A stretch of 64,000 nt of DNA, taken from positions 62,001-126,000 of the forward strand of contig NZ_PXXX01000009.1 of assembly GCF_003367505.1 (NCBI RefSeq), given 5' to 3'. Shown in pieces: positions 42,042-50,689 of the stretch. Numbering within the stretch: position 1 is the stretch's first letter; each line of letters opens with the position of its first letter. A program made the position numbers and the translations under genes. Under the pieces are notes generated by a model. The model was not told the DNA's origin and did no database searches. It saw only the letters and a program-made list of their open reading frames with translations. Source of the stretch: Lysinibacillus capsici (lineage in GTDB: Bacteria; Bacillota; Bacilli; Bacillales_A; Planococcaceae).

Positions 42042-42659
42042 CTATTTTTCCTCTGCATTCTTATAGGAATGTTTAAAAGGAAGCTTCCATTTTAATTTAT
42101 TATTCACCGATAACATGCGAATCACTACTATAAAAATAACAATGACTGACAATTCAAGCGGGCTGTCCCACCCTAACCATATACAAAGGGCACATACAAA
42201 TGTTAGAACAGCATGGATTTCTTCTCTTAATGCAAGCGGTGTTCTACCAGCTAACAAATCTCGAACCATCCCTCCACCAACACCAGTAAACATCGACGCT
42301 ATAATAATGATACCTAGGTCGTGATGTAAGCTTTTTGCTAACAAACCGCCTTGTATTGCGAAAGAAGCTAGGCCAATTGAATCAAAGAAATAGCCCCAGC
42401 GGTTCCAATGATGAATCCAGTTCCTTTTGACAAATAAAATGGTCGTCAGCGTGACTAAAACGACTAATAAGGATTGCCGTTCCCATATATCTGACACAGG
42501 GATATCCAGTACAACATTGCGGATAATGGAACCACCATAAGACGTTGTCAGACCAAGCACAAATATGCCAATAAAAGAATAGTTGGCCTGTAACGCAACA
42601 AATGCTCCACTAATGGCGTAGGCAATAATGCCAATGATATGTAATACTGACCATGTCAC
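42042..42659 (-). CDS. TRIC-family (UPF0126/YvgT-like) membrane protein
   Basis: The protein has 205 residues and seven membrane segments in two homologous halves, each with the glycine-rich signature: GLTTSYGGSIIRN (about 41) and GVGGGMVRDLL (about 127). Bacterial TRIC relatives are trimeric cation or small-molecule channels; the substrate is unknown. ATG at 42668 stands directly on AAGGAG, while GTG at 42659 has 9-nt spacing and gives the MTW start of B. subtilis YvgT, so it is preferred. A long leader ends in a terminator just upstream. Confidence 0.85.
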   Translation of the reverse strand: MTWSVLHIIGIIAYAISGAFVALQANYSFIGIFVLGLTTSYGGSIIRNVVLDIPVSDIWERQSLLVVLVTLTTILFVKRNWIHHWNRWGYFFDSIGLASFAIQGGLLAKSLHHDLGIIIIASMFTGVGGGMVRDLLAGRTPLALREEIHAVLTFVCALCIWLGWDSPLELSVIVIFIVVIRMLSVNNKLKWKLPFKHSYKNAEEK

Positions 42660-42684
42660 ATCATCCATCTCCTTTTTACTATAC

Positions 42685-42743
42685 AAAAAAGCCCACCATA
42701 AAATAGTTGCGCATTGAGTACGCAAGCTATTTTATGGTGGGCT
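42685..42743 (-). terminator. Strong terminator in the TRIC gene leader
   Basis: AGCCCACCATAAAATAG and TTGCG pair with CGCAA and CTATTTTATGGTGGGCT, one bulged base, a 22-bp stem. On the minus strand TTTTTT follows and the ribosome site is 11 nt away, so it lies inside the leader of the TRIC gene. Confidence 0.85.
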
Positions 42744-42897
42744 AATATCCTAGCAGTAGTACCTACTAATTTATCCATCTCACCATGTATCATAAAAGAA
42801 TATAGCTGCTGTGCCATACTAATTGACACAACGACCATAAAATTTCCTAGTTAGAATTGTAATTGATTTTTTTATTAAACTCAATATGAATTTTTGA

Positions 42898-43824
42898 TTA
42901 TAGCGTTTCATACATGACTTGGCCCATTAAAGAGATGTCATAATCTCCTAATGCAGCTACTTCAGATTGGAAATCAGGTGTATTTAAAATCTCCTTCACC
43001 ATATCGATGAACGGTTGATTTTCTGGTGTTTTTAATAACACAATATCGTAACGTTCAGTGACCATTGGTATAAAATCGACCTGAATAAGCTTGGCAATTT
43101 TTTCAATGCCAATCCCAACATCTGCACGTCCATTGGCGACTGCAGAGGCGACATCGAGGTGGCTCATTTCTTCATGGGTATAGCCTGCAATCGTGGATGG
43201 AGCGATACCGTGAATACGCAATTGCTCATCTAACAGAGTACGAGCACCTGAGCCTTTCTCACGGTTGATGAATGTAAATGTCTTTGTTTGGAAATCTTCA
43301 AATGTGCGTATTTCCAGCGGATTCCCCTTTTGAACATAGAAACCTGCTTTACGTGATACAACATTGATGAGAACAAAGGCATGGCTGACAAAGATTTTTT
43401 TTACATAAGGAGTATTATAATCTCCTGTATCCCCATCAAACATATGTAAACTCGCAATATCACAGTCTCCGTGATACAACGCCATTACACCATTAAAACT
43501 ACCTTCATGTGAGCGTAATACTTTCGTAGATCGTCGTTTCTCGATATATTTTGCTAAAATATCTAATACTAAATCTTGCCCACTCACTATAATTTTCGCA
43601 TGATTTTTAGTAGGAGTGGCTATGGAAGCCTGTGCCACAGCTGGCATACTACCTGTTTTTCGTTTTTGTATATAGGTTTGCAAGTCAGCACGATCTACCC
43701 GCATTTGCCGTCCTACGCGGAAAACTGGCAAATCACCCTTTTTCACTAAATCATAAATTGTTAATTTTGAAACCTTTAATAATTGTGCAACCTCTTCAAT
43801 CGTATAGGATTGTTCTTGTGACAT
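42898..43824 (-). CDS. Molybdate-responsive regulator, MerR-type HTH plus ModA-like domain
   Basis: The protein has 308 residues. The excisionase/MerR-type HTH is at 5-55 (YTIEEVAQLLKVSKLTIYDLVKKGDLPVFRVGRQMRVD). A hinge of about 25 residues leads to a periplasmic-binding fold (about 80-300) with SHEGSFNGVMALYHGDCDIASLH, FINREKGSGARTLLDEQL and GRADVGIGIEKIA, the PBP_like_2 pattern. It resembles B. subtilis YvgK, which also stands before modAB. It is divergent from modA, 163 bp apart, and probably senses molybdate or tungstate. Confidence 0.85.
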   Translation of the reverse strand: MSQEQSYTIEEVAQLLKVSKLTIYDLVKKGDLPVFRVGRQMRVDRADLQTYIQKRKTGSMPAVAQASIATPTKNHAKIIVSGQDLVLDILAKYIEKRRSTKVLRSHEGSFNGVMALYHGDCDIASLHMFDGDTGDYNTPYVKKIFVSHAFVLINVVSRKAGFYVQKGNPLEIRTFEDFQTKTFTFINREKGSGARTLLDEQLRIHGIAPSTIAGYTHEEMSHLDVASAVANGRADVGIGIEKIAKLIQVDFIPMVTERYDIVLLKTPENQPFIDMVKEILNTPDFQSEVAALGDYDISLMGQVMYETL

Positions 43825-43933
43825 GTAAAAGTTCTCCTCCTATAAGCCTCTATTTTACATGGTAACGTATTTATAGCCTTATGAACATCTTGACATTTTC
43901 TACCCTTACTAACTTTCTTTTTTATTTACATCT

Positions 43934-43971
43934 GATTATAATTAGTTATGTCTTGTTATAACGAGTTATAA
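43934..43971 (+). promoter_or_regulatory. TTAT repeats on a 10-bp grid before modA
   Basis: ATTAT, GTTAT, GTTAT and GTTAT begin at 43935, 43945, 43955 and 43965, exactly one helical turn apart. The third forms GTTATAAC, a perfect palindrome. They sit on one face of the helix between the regulator and modA and just before the ribosome site. Confidence 0.6.
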
Positions 43972-43987
43972 AAGGAGTATACTCATC

Positions 43988-44767
43988 GTGAAAAAATATT
44001 ATCGTTTATTTGCGACAATGTTAGTACTAGTTGGACTATTAGCAGCCTGTGGTAACCAAGAGGCGGCAACAAACGAACCAGTTGAACTAACAATTTCTGC
44101 GGCAGCTAGTCTACAGGATGCCTTAGAAGAACTGAAAACAACTTATGAACAACAACACGATACAATCAAAATCCTCTATAACTTTGGAGGTTCAGGTGCT
44201 TTACAGCAACAAATTTTACAAGGAGCTCCTGCAGACCTTTTCTTTTCAGCAGCAAAGGATAAATTTGATGCGCTTGTAGAGAAAGAAATGATCGATCAAA
44301 AGCTAGGAACGGATCTTTTAGCCAATGATTTAGTATTAATCGTGCCTAAAAGCAATGAAAAGCAAATTCAATCCTTTGAAGATTTACAACAAGCAGGAAA
44401 AATTGCACTCGGTACGCCCGAAACGGTTCCTGCCGGACAGTATGGTGTGGACACATTAAAAAATATGCAACTGTGGGATTCACTCGAATCAAAAGTAGTG
44501 TATACAAAAGATGTACGTCAAGTACTTACTTATACAGAAACAGAAAATGTGGATGCGGGTATGGTCTATAAAACAGATGCCCTTGTCTCTGATAAGGTAA
44601 ATGTCGTGGCAACTGCCGATGATGCTATGCACGCACCGATTATTTATCCTGTAGGTGTTCTAAAAGCTAGTAAGCATGGGCAAGAGGCGGAGGATTTTTA
44701 TCACTTCTTACAAAGTGATGAAGCTATGGATGTCTTTGAAAAGTATGGATTTAAAGGGGCTCAATAA
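43988..44767 (+). CDS. modA: Molybdate-binding lipoprotein ModA
   Basis: The protein has 259 residues. The lipobox LLAAC lies at about 18-22. The ModA fold shows ISAAASLQDALEEL (about 36), FGGSGALQQQILQGAPADLFFSA (oxyanion-binding loop, about 66), NDLVLIVP, GTPETVPAGQYG and ETENVDAGMVYKTDA. It captures molybdate or tungstate outside the membrane. The start is GTG at 43988, with AAAAGGAG about 11 nt upstream. It is the first gene of a two-gene operon with modB. Confidence 0.92.
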   Translation: MKKYYRLFATMLVLVGLLAACGNQEAATNEPVELTISAAASLQDALEELKTTYEQQHDTIKILYNFGGSGALQQQILQGAPADLFFSAAKDKFDALVEKEMIDQKLGTDLLANDLVLIVPKSNEKQIQSFEDLQQAGKIALGTPETVPAGQYGVDTLKNMQLWDSLESKVVYTKDVRQVLTYTETENVDAGMVYKTDALVSDKVNVVATADDAMHAPIIYPVGVLKASKHGQEAEDFYHFLQSDEAMDVFEKYGFKGAQ

Positions 44768-44770
44768 AAG

Positions 44771-45427
44771 ATGAGTACCGATTTTTGGTCTCCACTTAGG
44801 CTTTCGATCGAAATTGCTTTTGTTGCAGGGATCATCGCTATTATAGCAGGTATTTTAATGGGTAAATGGATGGCAACCCATGATTTCAAAGGCAAACTAG
44901 TGCTAGAAACGGTATTGCTATTACCATTAGTATTACCTCCTACAGTAGTCGGTTTCCTGCTTATCGTCATTTTCGGGAAAAATAGTATGTTAGGAGATAT
45001 CATTATCTGGCTATTCGATCAACCTATCATGTTCACATGGTGGGCGGCCGTCATCGCTTCTACAATCGTTGCCTTTCCATTAATGTATCAATCAGCTAAA
45101 ACTGGCTTTGCCTCTGTCGATCGAGATATTGAAAATGCAGCACGTGTGGATGGGGCGAATGAATGGCAGGTCTTTCTTTACGTGTCCATTCCCCTTGCAT
45201 TAAAGGCACTTGTTTCTGGTGGGATTCTAAGCTTCACACGAGCTTTGGGTGAGTTTGGAGCGACACTTATGTTTGCGGGAAATATTCCAGGGAAAACACA
45301 AACAACACCGCTAGCAATATATATGGCCATCGATTCTGGAAACATGACCCTTGCCTGGACATGGGTTCTGTGTATGATCGCCATTTCCTTTCTTTTACTT
45401 CTTAGTATCCATATCCTGAAAGTATAA
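44771..45427 (+). CDS. modB: Molybdate ABC transporter permease ModB
   Basis: The protein has 218 residues and about five membrane segments. The EAA loop that docks the ATPase is seen at DRDIENAARVDGANEWQVFLYVSIPLALKALVSG (about 115-148), and the ending ALGEFGATLMFAGN is characteristic of ModB/CysW. No ATPase gene (modC) follows: a perfect terminator stands 0-35 bp after the stop. The ATPase must come from elsewhere, as in the B. subtilis yvgKLM arrangement. Confidence 0.92.
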   Translation: MSTDFWSPLRLSIEIAFVAGIIAIIAGILMGKWMATHDFKGKLVLETVLLLPLVLPPTVVGFLLIVIFGKNSMLGDIIIWLFDQPIMFTWWAAVIASTIVAFPLMYQSAKTGFASVDRDIENAARVDGANEWQVFLYVSIPLALKALVSGGILSFTRALGEFGATLMFAGNIPGKTQTTPLAIYMAIDSGNMTLAWTWVLCMIAISFLLLLSIHILKV

Positions 45428-45462
45428 AAGAGGTAGTTGGCTCAAGCCAACTACCTCTTTTT
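45426..45462. terminator. Bidirectional terminator between modB and moaD
   Basis: The 17-bp arms AAAAGAGGTAGTTGGCT and AGCCAACTACCTCTTTT are perfectly paired across a two-base loop. It serves both convergent operons. Confidence 0.92.
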
Positions 45463-45464
45463 GC

Positions 45465-45698
45465 TTATCCCCCACTGATCGGTGGAATAAAGGCGATTGT
45501 GTCGCCAGATTTGACAATCGTCGTATCCGTTGCAAATTCCTCATTAACCGCTGTCATGATCTGTTGTAATGATAGCTGAGGGTAGCGCTTTTCCATCCAC
45601 TCTTTTAACTGAGCAACTGTCACATCTGACAGCTCTACTGATAGCTTTGATTCACCTAGTGCTTCCTGTAGGTGGGCAAATAATAAAATGTTAATCAC
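45465..45698 (-). CDS. moaD: Molybdopterin synthase small subunit MoaD
   Basis: The protein has 77 residues with a ubiquitin-like fold: MINILLFAHLQEALG at the start, VAQLKEWMEKRYP, and the terminal FIPPISGG, whose last glycine carries the thiocarboxylate after activation by MoeB. The start is GTG, overlapping the moaE stop (GTGA), with GGAGGAGG 7 nt upstream. It is the last gene of the moeB-moeA-mobB-moaE-moaD operon. Confidence 0.92.
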   Translation of the reverse strand: MINILLFAHLQEALGESKLSVELSDVTVAQLKEWMEKRYPQLSLQQIMTAVNEEFATDTTIVKSGDTIAFIPPISGG

Positions 45699-46171
45699 AG
45701 GTTTTCCTCCTCCTGAATGGCTGGTTTCCCTTGCGGATAGGGAACATTTTCTAATTGATCACCAATCCACTCTGTCCCGTCCTCCCAATGTTCTTTTTTC
45801 CATATGGGCACGATTTGTTTTATGCGATCAATTGCATATTCATTCGCCATGTAAGCTATTTTACGATGCGGTGATGACACAGCAATCACTACGGCAATAT
45901 CGGAAATAGCTAAATGACCGACACGATGGGTGATGGCCACTTTTGCTTCTGGCCACTCTTCTTGTATTTCCTTTGCAATCTGTTCAAACATTTTAATCGC
46001 CATTGCTGGATAGGCTTGATATTCCAAATGCATCGTTTTTTTACCATTTGTCATTTCACGCACTGTACCGATGAATAATGTGATGGCTCCAGCATTTCGA
46101 CTAAGGACTTTTTGTCTTACTTCCTCCACATCTATTGGTTGATCGATAACTTCAAATAACGCTGTCGTCAT
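45695..46171 (-). CDS. moaE: Molybdopterin synthase large subunit MoaE
   Basis: The protein has 158 residues. Family landmarks are AGAITLFIGTVREMTNG (about 29-45), HLEYQAYPAMAIKMFEQIA, VAITHRVGHLAISDIAVVIAVSSPHRKIAY (about 78-108) and PIWKKEHWEDGTEWIG, with the catalytic lysines in KKEHW. With MoaD it puts the dithiolene sulfurs onto precursor Z. It overlaps mobB and moaD by 4 bp each, so the genes are translationally coupled. Confidence 0.93.
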   Translation of the reverse strand: MTTALFEVIDQPIDVEEVRQKVLSRNAGAITLFIGTVREMTNGKKTMHLEYQAYPAMAIKMFEQIAKEIQEEWPEAKVAITHRVGHLAISDIAVVIAVSSPHRKIAYMANEYAIDRIKQIVPIWKKEHWEDGTEWIGDQLENVPYPQGKPAIQEEENL

Positions 46172-46692
46172 AGTTTTCCCCTCATTTCTGTCAACAAAAA
46201 TTCCATATATTGTGATTCTTCATAAATCGAAAAAGCAGGGATTGCAAGGGATAGATCAAGCGGACAGCTTGGCCAAAAAATCACACAGAGGATATTGGTT
46301 ACTTGCTGTAGTAGTACTTGATCCTGTGCAGTGCGCAGCAGCACAACCTTCGGATAATGTTCATTTTTATACCCTTCAATTAGCATGATATCCAGTGGAA
46401 GGGACTCATAAATCGCTAGTATATCAGCCAATTGCCAGCTATTTTGGTGGATACTCATACGTAAAGTACCCGCCCCCTCCACTGCTGTGACAACCGCGCC
46501 TGCTTGCTCATGCCGACTACTATCCTTGGAAGTTTCGATCGTCGGTACTCCACCATGTCCATGATGCTTAATGGTTCCTACCCTCAGCCCTTCCATTGTA
46601 GCCTGCCTGATCAATTGCTCCATCAATGTTGTTTTCCCACTATTTTGATAGCCAACTATCTGTAAGATTTTTCGATATTGTCCCAAGGCCAC
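46168..46692 (-). CDS. mobB: Molybdopterin-guanine dinucleotide protein MobB
   Basis: The protein has 174 residues. The P-loop GYQNSGKTTLMEQL (about 14-27), TIKHHGHGG (about 40) and the DIMLIEGYKNEHYPKV motif (about 99-114) are typical. MobB is a GTP-binding accessory of MobA in making the bis-MGD cofactor needed by formate dehydrogenase. The start is GTG, overlapping moeA by 37 bp, with AAGGAA close upstream; a TTG two codons later is an alternative. Confidence 0.9.
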   Translation of the reverse strand: MALGQYRKILQIVGYQNSGKTTLMEQLIRQATMEGLRVGTIKHHGHGGVPTIETSKDSSRHEQAGAVVTAVEGAGTLRMSIHQNSWQLADILAIYESLPLDIMLIEGYKNEHYPKVVLLRTAQDQVLLQQVTNILCVIFWPSCPLDLSLAIPAFSIYEESQYMEFLLTEMRGKL

Positions 46693-47945
46693 TCACTTCC
46701 TTGCAGATCTTCTAGCAAAAGGACATCCACTTGCATACCCTTTTCATAGCCTCTAGAGCCACCTGGTAAAACAATGAATGCATTGGCTGTCGCTAAAGAT
46801 GAAACTGCACTCGATTTATCGAACCCAGATGGGACAGTTACGAGCTTCCCTTTTTCATATTCGATACGAGCTCGTACAAAGCGTGTAAAGGGATTTGGCT
46901 TTGTAAAATCAGCCCCTAAAATCGCTTGCTCTCTGCGTAAATGTGGTTGAGTATGCCCATATGCAGAACGTATAATCGGACGTACAAATAGCTCAAAGCC
47001 AACATAGCAGGCTGAAGGATTACCAGAAAGACCAAATAATAATTTGTCGTTGCGAGCAGCAACCGTTGTCACACTACCTGGACGCATCGCTATTTTATTA
47101 AACAATACCTTTGCATCGATCGCCTCATAAATAGCTGGTAAATAATCATAATCACCTACGGAAACGCCACCCGTTGTAATTAAAATATCTACTTCCTGTA
47201 AGGCTTTTTCTACGTTTTCAATACATAATGTAAGATCATCGCTCAACTTGCCGAAATATTTCACTTCTGCCCCAGCACGCTCAATTTGCGCCATCATCAT
47301 ATAGGCATTACTATTGCGAATCTTACCTGGCTGTAAAGCTTCACCTGGCTCTAGTAATTCGCTACCAGTGGCAAGCACACCAATAACTGTTTTACAATAA
47401 ACAGGTACTTGCTCGTAGCCAAAAGTAGCAAGTAAGGCCATCACACCCGGGTTAATATATTGGCCTTGTTCAATGAGGACTGCGCCTTGCTGCACATCTT
47501 CCCCTTTATAGGAAATATTAGTACCTGCTTCAAAAGGTCGTTTAATCGACATATACTTTTGATGATTTTCTTCGAATGTTTGGGTTAATTCTAGCATGAC
47601 CACTGCATCACAACCTTGCGGTATCGGCGCCCCTGTCATAATGCGGACTGCTTGATGATCGCCAACTACGTCTTCATAGACATAGCCTGCGCCAATTTCT
47701 CCAACGACTTGAAAGCGGACTGGATGCTGTGAATATGCCTCTTGGCTATCGACGGAACGAATGGCATAGCCATCATACGGTGAACGATCAAAAGCAGGTA
47801 CATCATGATCGGCTCTAATAGCTTGTGCTATAAAGCGTCCATGTGCTTGCGTTAATGACACATGCTCCTTTTTTGCTTGAACGGCATAGTCCATTACACG
47901 ATGAACGGCTTCTGCCACAGGAATTGGTTGTCTTTTTTCTACCAT
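46656..47945 (-). CDS. moeA: Molybdopterin molybdenumtransferase MoeA
   Basis: The protein has 429 residues and four domains. Domain I has ADHDVPAFDRSPYDGYAIRS (about 47-66); the MPT site has GAGYVYEDV, MTGAPIPQGCDAVV and TNISYKGEDVQQG; domain III has GVLATGSEL, RNSNAYMM and ITTGGVSVGDYDYLP (about 245-259); then MRPGSVTTVAA and LFGLSGNPSACYVGFELF. It inserts molybdate into adenylated molybdopterin. ATG 47945 has AAGGGAG 8 nt upstream. It is the second gene of the operon. Confidence 0.93.
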   Translation of the reverse strand: MVEKRQPIPVAEAVHRVMDYAVQAKKEHVSLTQAHGRFIAQAIRADHDVPAFDRSPYDGYAIRSVDSQEAYSQHPVRFQVVGEIGAGYVYEDVVGDHQAVRIMTGAPIPQGCDAVVMLELTQTFEENHQKYMSIKRPFEAGTNISYKGEDVQQGAVLIEQGQYINPGVMALLATFGYEQVPVYCKTVIGVLATGSELLEPGEALQPGKIRNSNAYMMMAQIERAGAEVKYFGKLSDDLTLCIENVEKALQEVDILITTGGVSVGDYDYLPAIYEAIDAKVLFNKIAMRPGSVTTVAARNDKLLFGLSGNPSACYVGFELFVRPIIRSAYGHTQPHLRREQAILGADFTKPNPFTRFVRARIEYEKGKLVTVPSGFDKSSAVSSLATANAFIVLPGGSRGYEKGMQVDVLLLEDLQGSEWPWDNIEKSYR

Positions 47946-47958
47946 TTGGTACACTCCC

Positions 47959-48975
47959 TTAACCTAATAAACGATAATAAATGCTTTTGGCTTTCTGTAT
48001 ATCTTGTATACCATGTATCACAACTCGCCCATCTTGGAAAATAACGATTCGGTAATCGTCCGCTTGGCAAGATAGCAAATAAGGATTAACCTGGACTTCT
48101 CCGTGGGAACAGAGCTGATTTGCCAGCTGATCAAGCGAATAGTAAATGGGTTTTGGTGGTCGAATTTGTACCGCGTCTCGGCCACAAAGGATCTGTAATT
48201 TCGTTTGATTTTCGTAGGATAAGTAAGGATAGGTCGGCTTGTCGCCACAAGATGGACAATCACCCTGCCTTATTTTCTCCATATTGATTTCATAGTGTTG
48301 ATTTTGCCAAACATCAAACGTTAAGTAGCTTTTTCGTAAGGCCTTGTCATCTCCAACAAGCAGCTTGAAAACCTCTGCCACCTGATAAGCAGCAACAATT
48401 TGAACTGCTGGACTAATAATGCCAACGGTATCACAAGTCATCCCTGTATGGGGCATCACCTTTAATAAACAATGCAAACAAGGCGTTTTACCTGGTACAA
48501 CCGTGTAAGTCGCACCATAACTACCAACACAAGAGCCATATACCCAAGGAATACGATATTTTTGCGCAAGGTCATTCATGACAAAACGAACATCAAAATT
48601 ATCGGTCGCATCGACCATCACATCAACATCTTCTAGTAATGGTAGCAAGGTCTCTGTACAAGCATCCATAATGCCGACATGAATTTCTACCTCTGTGTTT
48701 ATTTGTTGGAGACGCTTTTTAGCTGCGATAACTTTGGGCATTTTTTCTTGTGCATCTAGCTCTGTATATAATTGCTGTCTTTGTAAATTACTCCACTCTA
48801 CATAATCACGATCAATGAGTGTCAGCCTGCCAATACCTGCTCGCACAAGCGCTTCTGCACTAGCACTCCCCAATGCCCCCGCACCTATAATAAGGACGTG
48901 TTTTTGCTGAAGGGATTGTTGCCCAGTTTGTCCGATAGGGTGAAATAATTGTTGTCTAGAATATCTATTTTGCAT
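47959..48975 (-). CDS. moeB: Molybdopterin-synthase adenylyltransferase MoeB
   Basis: The protein has 338 residues and is an E1-like ThiF/MoeB protein. It has RYSRQQLFHPIG at the start, nucleotide loop IIGAGALGSASAE (about 29-41), IDRDYVEWSNLQRQQLY, VDATDNFDVRF (about 121) and zinc cysteines in CLHC and CPSC. It adenylates the MoaD tail for sulfur transfer. A last 100-residue part matches the Bacillus form. It is the first gene of the operon, divergent from moaB, with AAAGG before the ATG. Confidence 0.88.
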   Translation of the reverse strand: MQNRYSRQQLFHPIGQTGQQSLQQKHVLIIGAGALGSASAEALVRAGIGRLTLIDRDYVEWSNLQRQQLYTELDAQEKMPKVIAAKKRLQQINTEVEIHVGIMDACTETLLPLLEDVDVMVDATDNFDVRFVMNDLAQKYRIPWVYGSCVGSYGATYTVVPGKTPCLHCLLKVMPHTGMTCDTVGIISPAVQIVAAYQVAEVFKLLVGDDKALRKSYLTFDVWQNQHYEINMEKIRQGDCPSCGDKPTYPYLSYENQTKLQILCGRDAVQIRPPKPIYYSLDQLANQLCSHGEVQVNPYLLSCQADDYRIVIFQDGRVVIHGIQDIQKAKSIYYRLLG

Positions 48976-49082
48976 ACGTATGTGGCCTTTCTTTCTATGA
49001 ATTTTCGTTTGACCTTTTCATTTATAGCATTATAATAAAAGCAATGTTTTTTAGCAAAAACGCATTTGAAGGAGGTCTTACT

Positions 49083-49577
49083 GTGCATCCCACACATCAG
49101 CAGCAACCAATTCAAGTTGCCATTTTAACGGTCAGTGATACACGCACAAAGGCAGATGATCATGCTGGTCAGCGTATTCAGTCCTTACTACAGGAAGCTG
49201 CATTTGAAGTTATAGACTACCAACTAACAAAGGATGAACCGCTCGATATCGCTCATTATGTTAAAAATTGGTGCAGCGATCCAACAATTAATACCATTAT
49301 CGTTACGGGTGGAACAGGATTTACACCAAGAGACCAAACCTATGACACCATTCTGCCTCTGTTTGAAAAAGAAATGATGGGGTTTGGTGAATTATTTCGA
49401 ATGCTCAGCTATGAAGAAATTGGCCCAAAGGCGATGTTTAGTCGTGCCACCGCTGGAAGTCTTCAGCAAACAGCCATTTATGTTTTACCAGGCTCTACAA
49501 ATGCGGTGACTTTAGCTATGACGAAGCTCATAGTACCTACAGTCCAACATTTTGTCGGTGAGTTGAAGCGCGTATGA
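49083..49577 (+). CDS. moaB: Molybdopterin adenylyltransferase, MoaB/MogA family
   Basis: The protein has 164 residues. Landmarks are VAILTVSDTRTKADDHAGQRI (about 12-32), IIVTGGTGFTPRDQTYDTI (about 77-95), GFGELFRMLSYEEIGPKAMFSRATAG and IYVLPGSTNAVTLAM. It adenylates molybdopterin before MoeA inserts molybdenum. The start is GTG at 49083, fixed by AAGGAGG 7 nt upstream. It begins the plus-strand operon moaB-mobA-moaC and overlaps mobA by 4 bp. Confidence 0.92.
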   Translation: MHPTHQQQPIQVAILTVSDTRTKADDHAGQRIQSLLQEAAFEVIDYQLTKDEPLDIAHYVKNWCSDPTINTIIVTGGTGFTPRDQTYDTILPLFEKEMMGFGELFRMLSYEEIGPKAMFSRATAGSLQQTAIYVLPGSTNAVTLAMTKLIVPTVQHFVGELKRV

Positions 49578-50164
49578 AAATTGCAGGTATAGTGTTAGCT
49601 GGCGGTCAATCCTCTCGCTATGGACAGCCAAAAATGTTTGAGATGTTTGCTGGACAGCCATTATATAAACATAGTCTCATAGCCCTGCAAAAAAATCAGC
49701 TGGATCCTCTTATTATCGCTACAAATGCGCACTTACAACATCAGTTTGGACAGGAAAATGTCCACTGGGTTATTGAAAAGCAGCCACATCAAGGCCCTCT
49801 TTTTGCTTTGCATCATATCATGACAGCCTATCCTGATGTGGAATGGTTTTTTGTCGTAGCAAGCGATATGCCTTATATGAATGCAGAATTTATCCAAAAA
49901 ATGGTAGGTTTGATTGATGACACTTATGATGCCATTGTTCCGACGCAAGCACTACGCGATCAGCCATTAGCTGCATTATATCGACGTACTGCTTTACCAA
50001 AGGCGACACAATTAACGGCACAAAATAAACGGAGTATGAAAGTGCTTTTAGAGCAACTTCGTGTCTGTTATGTCCCTTTTGATGACGATAGCTCAACATT
50101 TATCAATATCAACGCACAACAAGACTGGTCACAAACAAGTAAAAAGGAGTTTAATAATGAATAA
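49574..50164 (+). CDS. mobA: Molybdenum cofactor guanylyltransferase MobA
   Basis: The protein has 196 residues. The nucleotidyltransferase start [15 protein letters not shown] (about 6-20), [13 protein letters not shown] (about 75), [14 protein letters not shown] with the metal Asp (about 96), and [10 protein letters not shown] (about 134) are present. It transfers GMP to form the MGD cofactor. It overlaps moaB by 4 bp and moaC by 8 bp. Confidence 0.9.
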   Translation: MKIAGIVLAGGQSSRYGQPKMFEMFAGQPLYKHSLIALQKNQLDPLIIATNAHLQHQFGQENVHWVIEKQPHQGPLFALHHIMTAYPDVEWFFVVASDMPYMNAEFIQKMVGLIDDTYDAIVPTQALRDQPLAALYRRTALPKATQLTAQNKRSMKVLLEQLRVCYVPFDDDSSTFININAQQDWSQTSKKEFNNE

Positions 50165-50639
50165 TTTTACACACTGGAACGAAGAAGGTCGTCCTAAAAT
50201 GGTCGATATCTCCGCAAAAGAAATCACAACACGTACAGCCATTGCGCGCAGTACGATTCTTTTATCCGATGCGGTCTATGAAGCCATCCAACAAGGTGGC
50301 ATTAAAAAAGGTGATCCGACGCAAGTTGCGCAAATTGCAGGGATAATGGGAGCTAAAAAAACAGCTGATATCATTCCCATGTGCCATCCCATCATGCTAC
50401 AGGGTACGGATTTCCAGTTTGACTATGAAAAAGCAGAGAATGGCTATGAGCTCCATATTCAAGCCACTGTTAAATGCAGTGGAAAAACGGGTGTTGAAAT
50501 GGAAGCTCTCACTGCTGTGTCTGTCGCAGCACTAACTTTTTATGATATGTGCAAAGCCGTTGATAAGACGATGGTCATCAAAGAAACTTACCTTGTTGAA
50601 AAAACAGGTGGGAAAAGTGGCACTTTTGTGCATAAATAA
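50157..50639 (+). CDS. moaC: Cyclic pyranopterin monophosphate synthase MoaC
   Basis: The protein has 160 residues. Family motifs include [16 protein letters not shown] (about 15), [19 protein letters not shown] (about 62-80), [35 protein letters not shown] (about 100-134) and GGKSGTF near the end; the catalytic Lys-His set is present. It converts the MoaA product to precursor Z. ATG 50157 has AAAAAGGAG 7 nt upstream and overlaps the mobA end. Confidence 0.95.
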   Translation: MNNFTHWNEEGRPKMVDISAKEITTRTAIARSTILLSDAVYEAIQQGGIKKGDPTQVAQIAGIMGAKKTADIIPMCHPIMLQGTDFQFDYEKAENGYELHIQATVKCSGKTGVEMEALTAVSVAALTFYDMCKAVDKTMVIKETYLVEKTGGKSGTFVHK

Positions 50640-50640
50640 A

Positions 50641-50679
50641 CAGAAAAAATTCGGCATTATTGTGCCGATTTTTTTCTGT
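50641..50679. terminator. Bidirectional terminator between moaC and moaA
   Basis: CAGAAAAAA-TCGGCA pairs with TGCCGA-TTTTTTCTG. It separates the two convergent operons. Confidence 0.9.
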
Positions 50680-50689
50680 TTTTTACACG

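Noticed and set aside
42685-42897. Glycine riboswitch before the TRIC gene
   Set aside because: No tandem glycine aptamer motifs are present, only a single long terminator stem.
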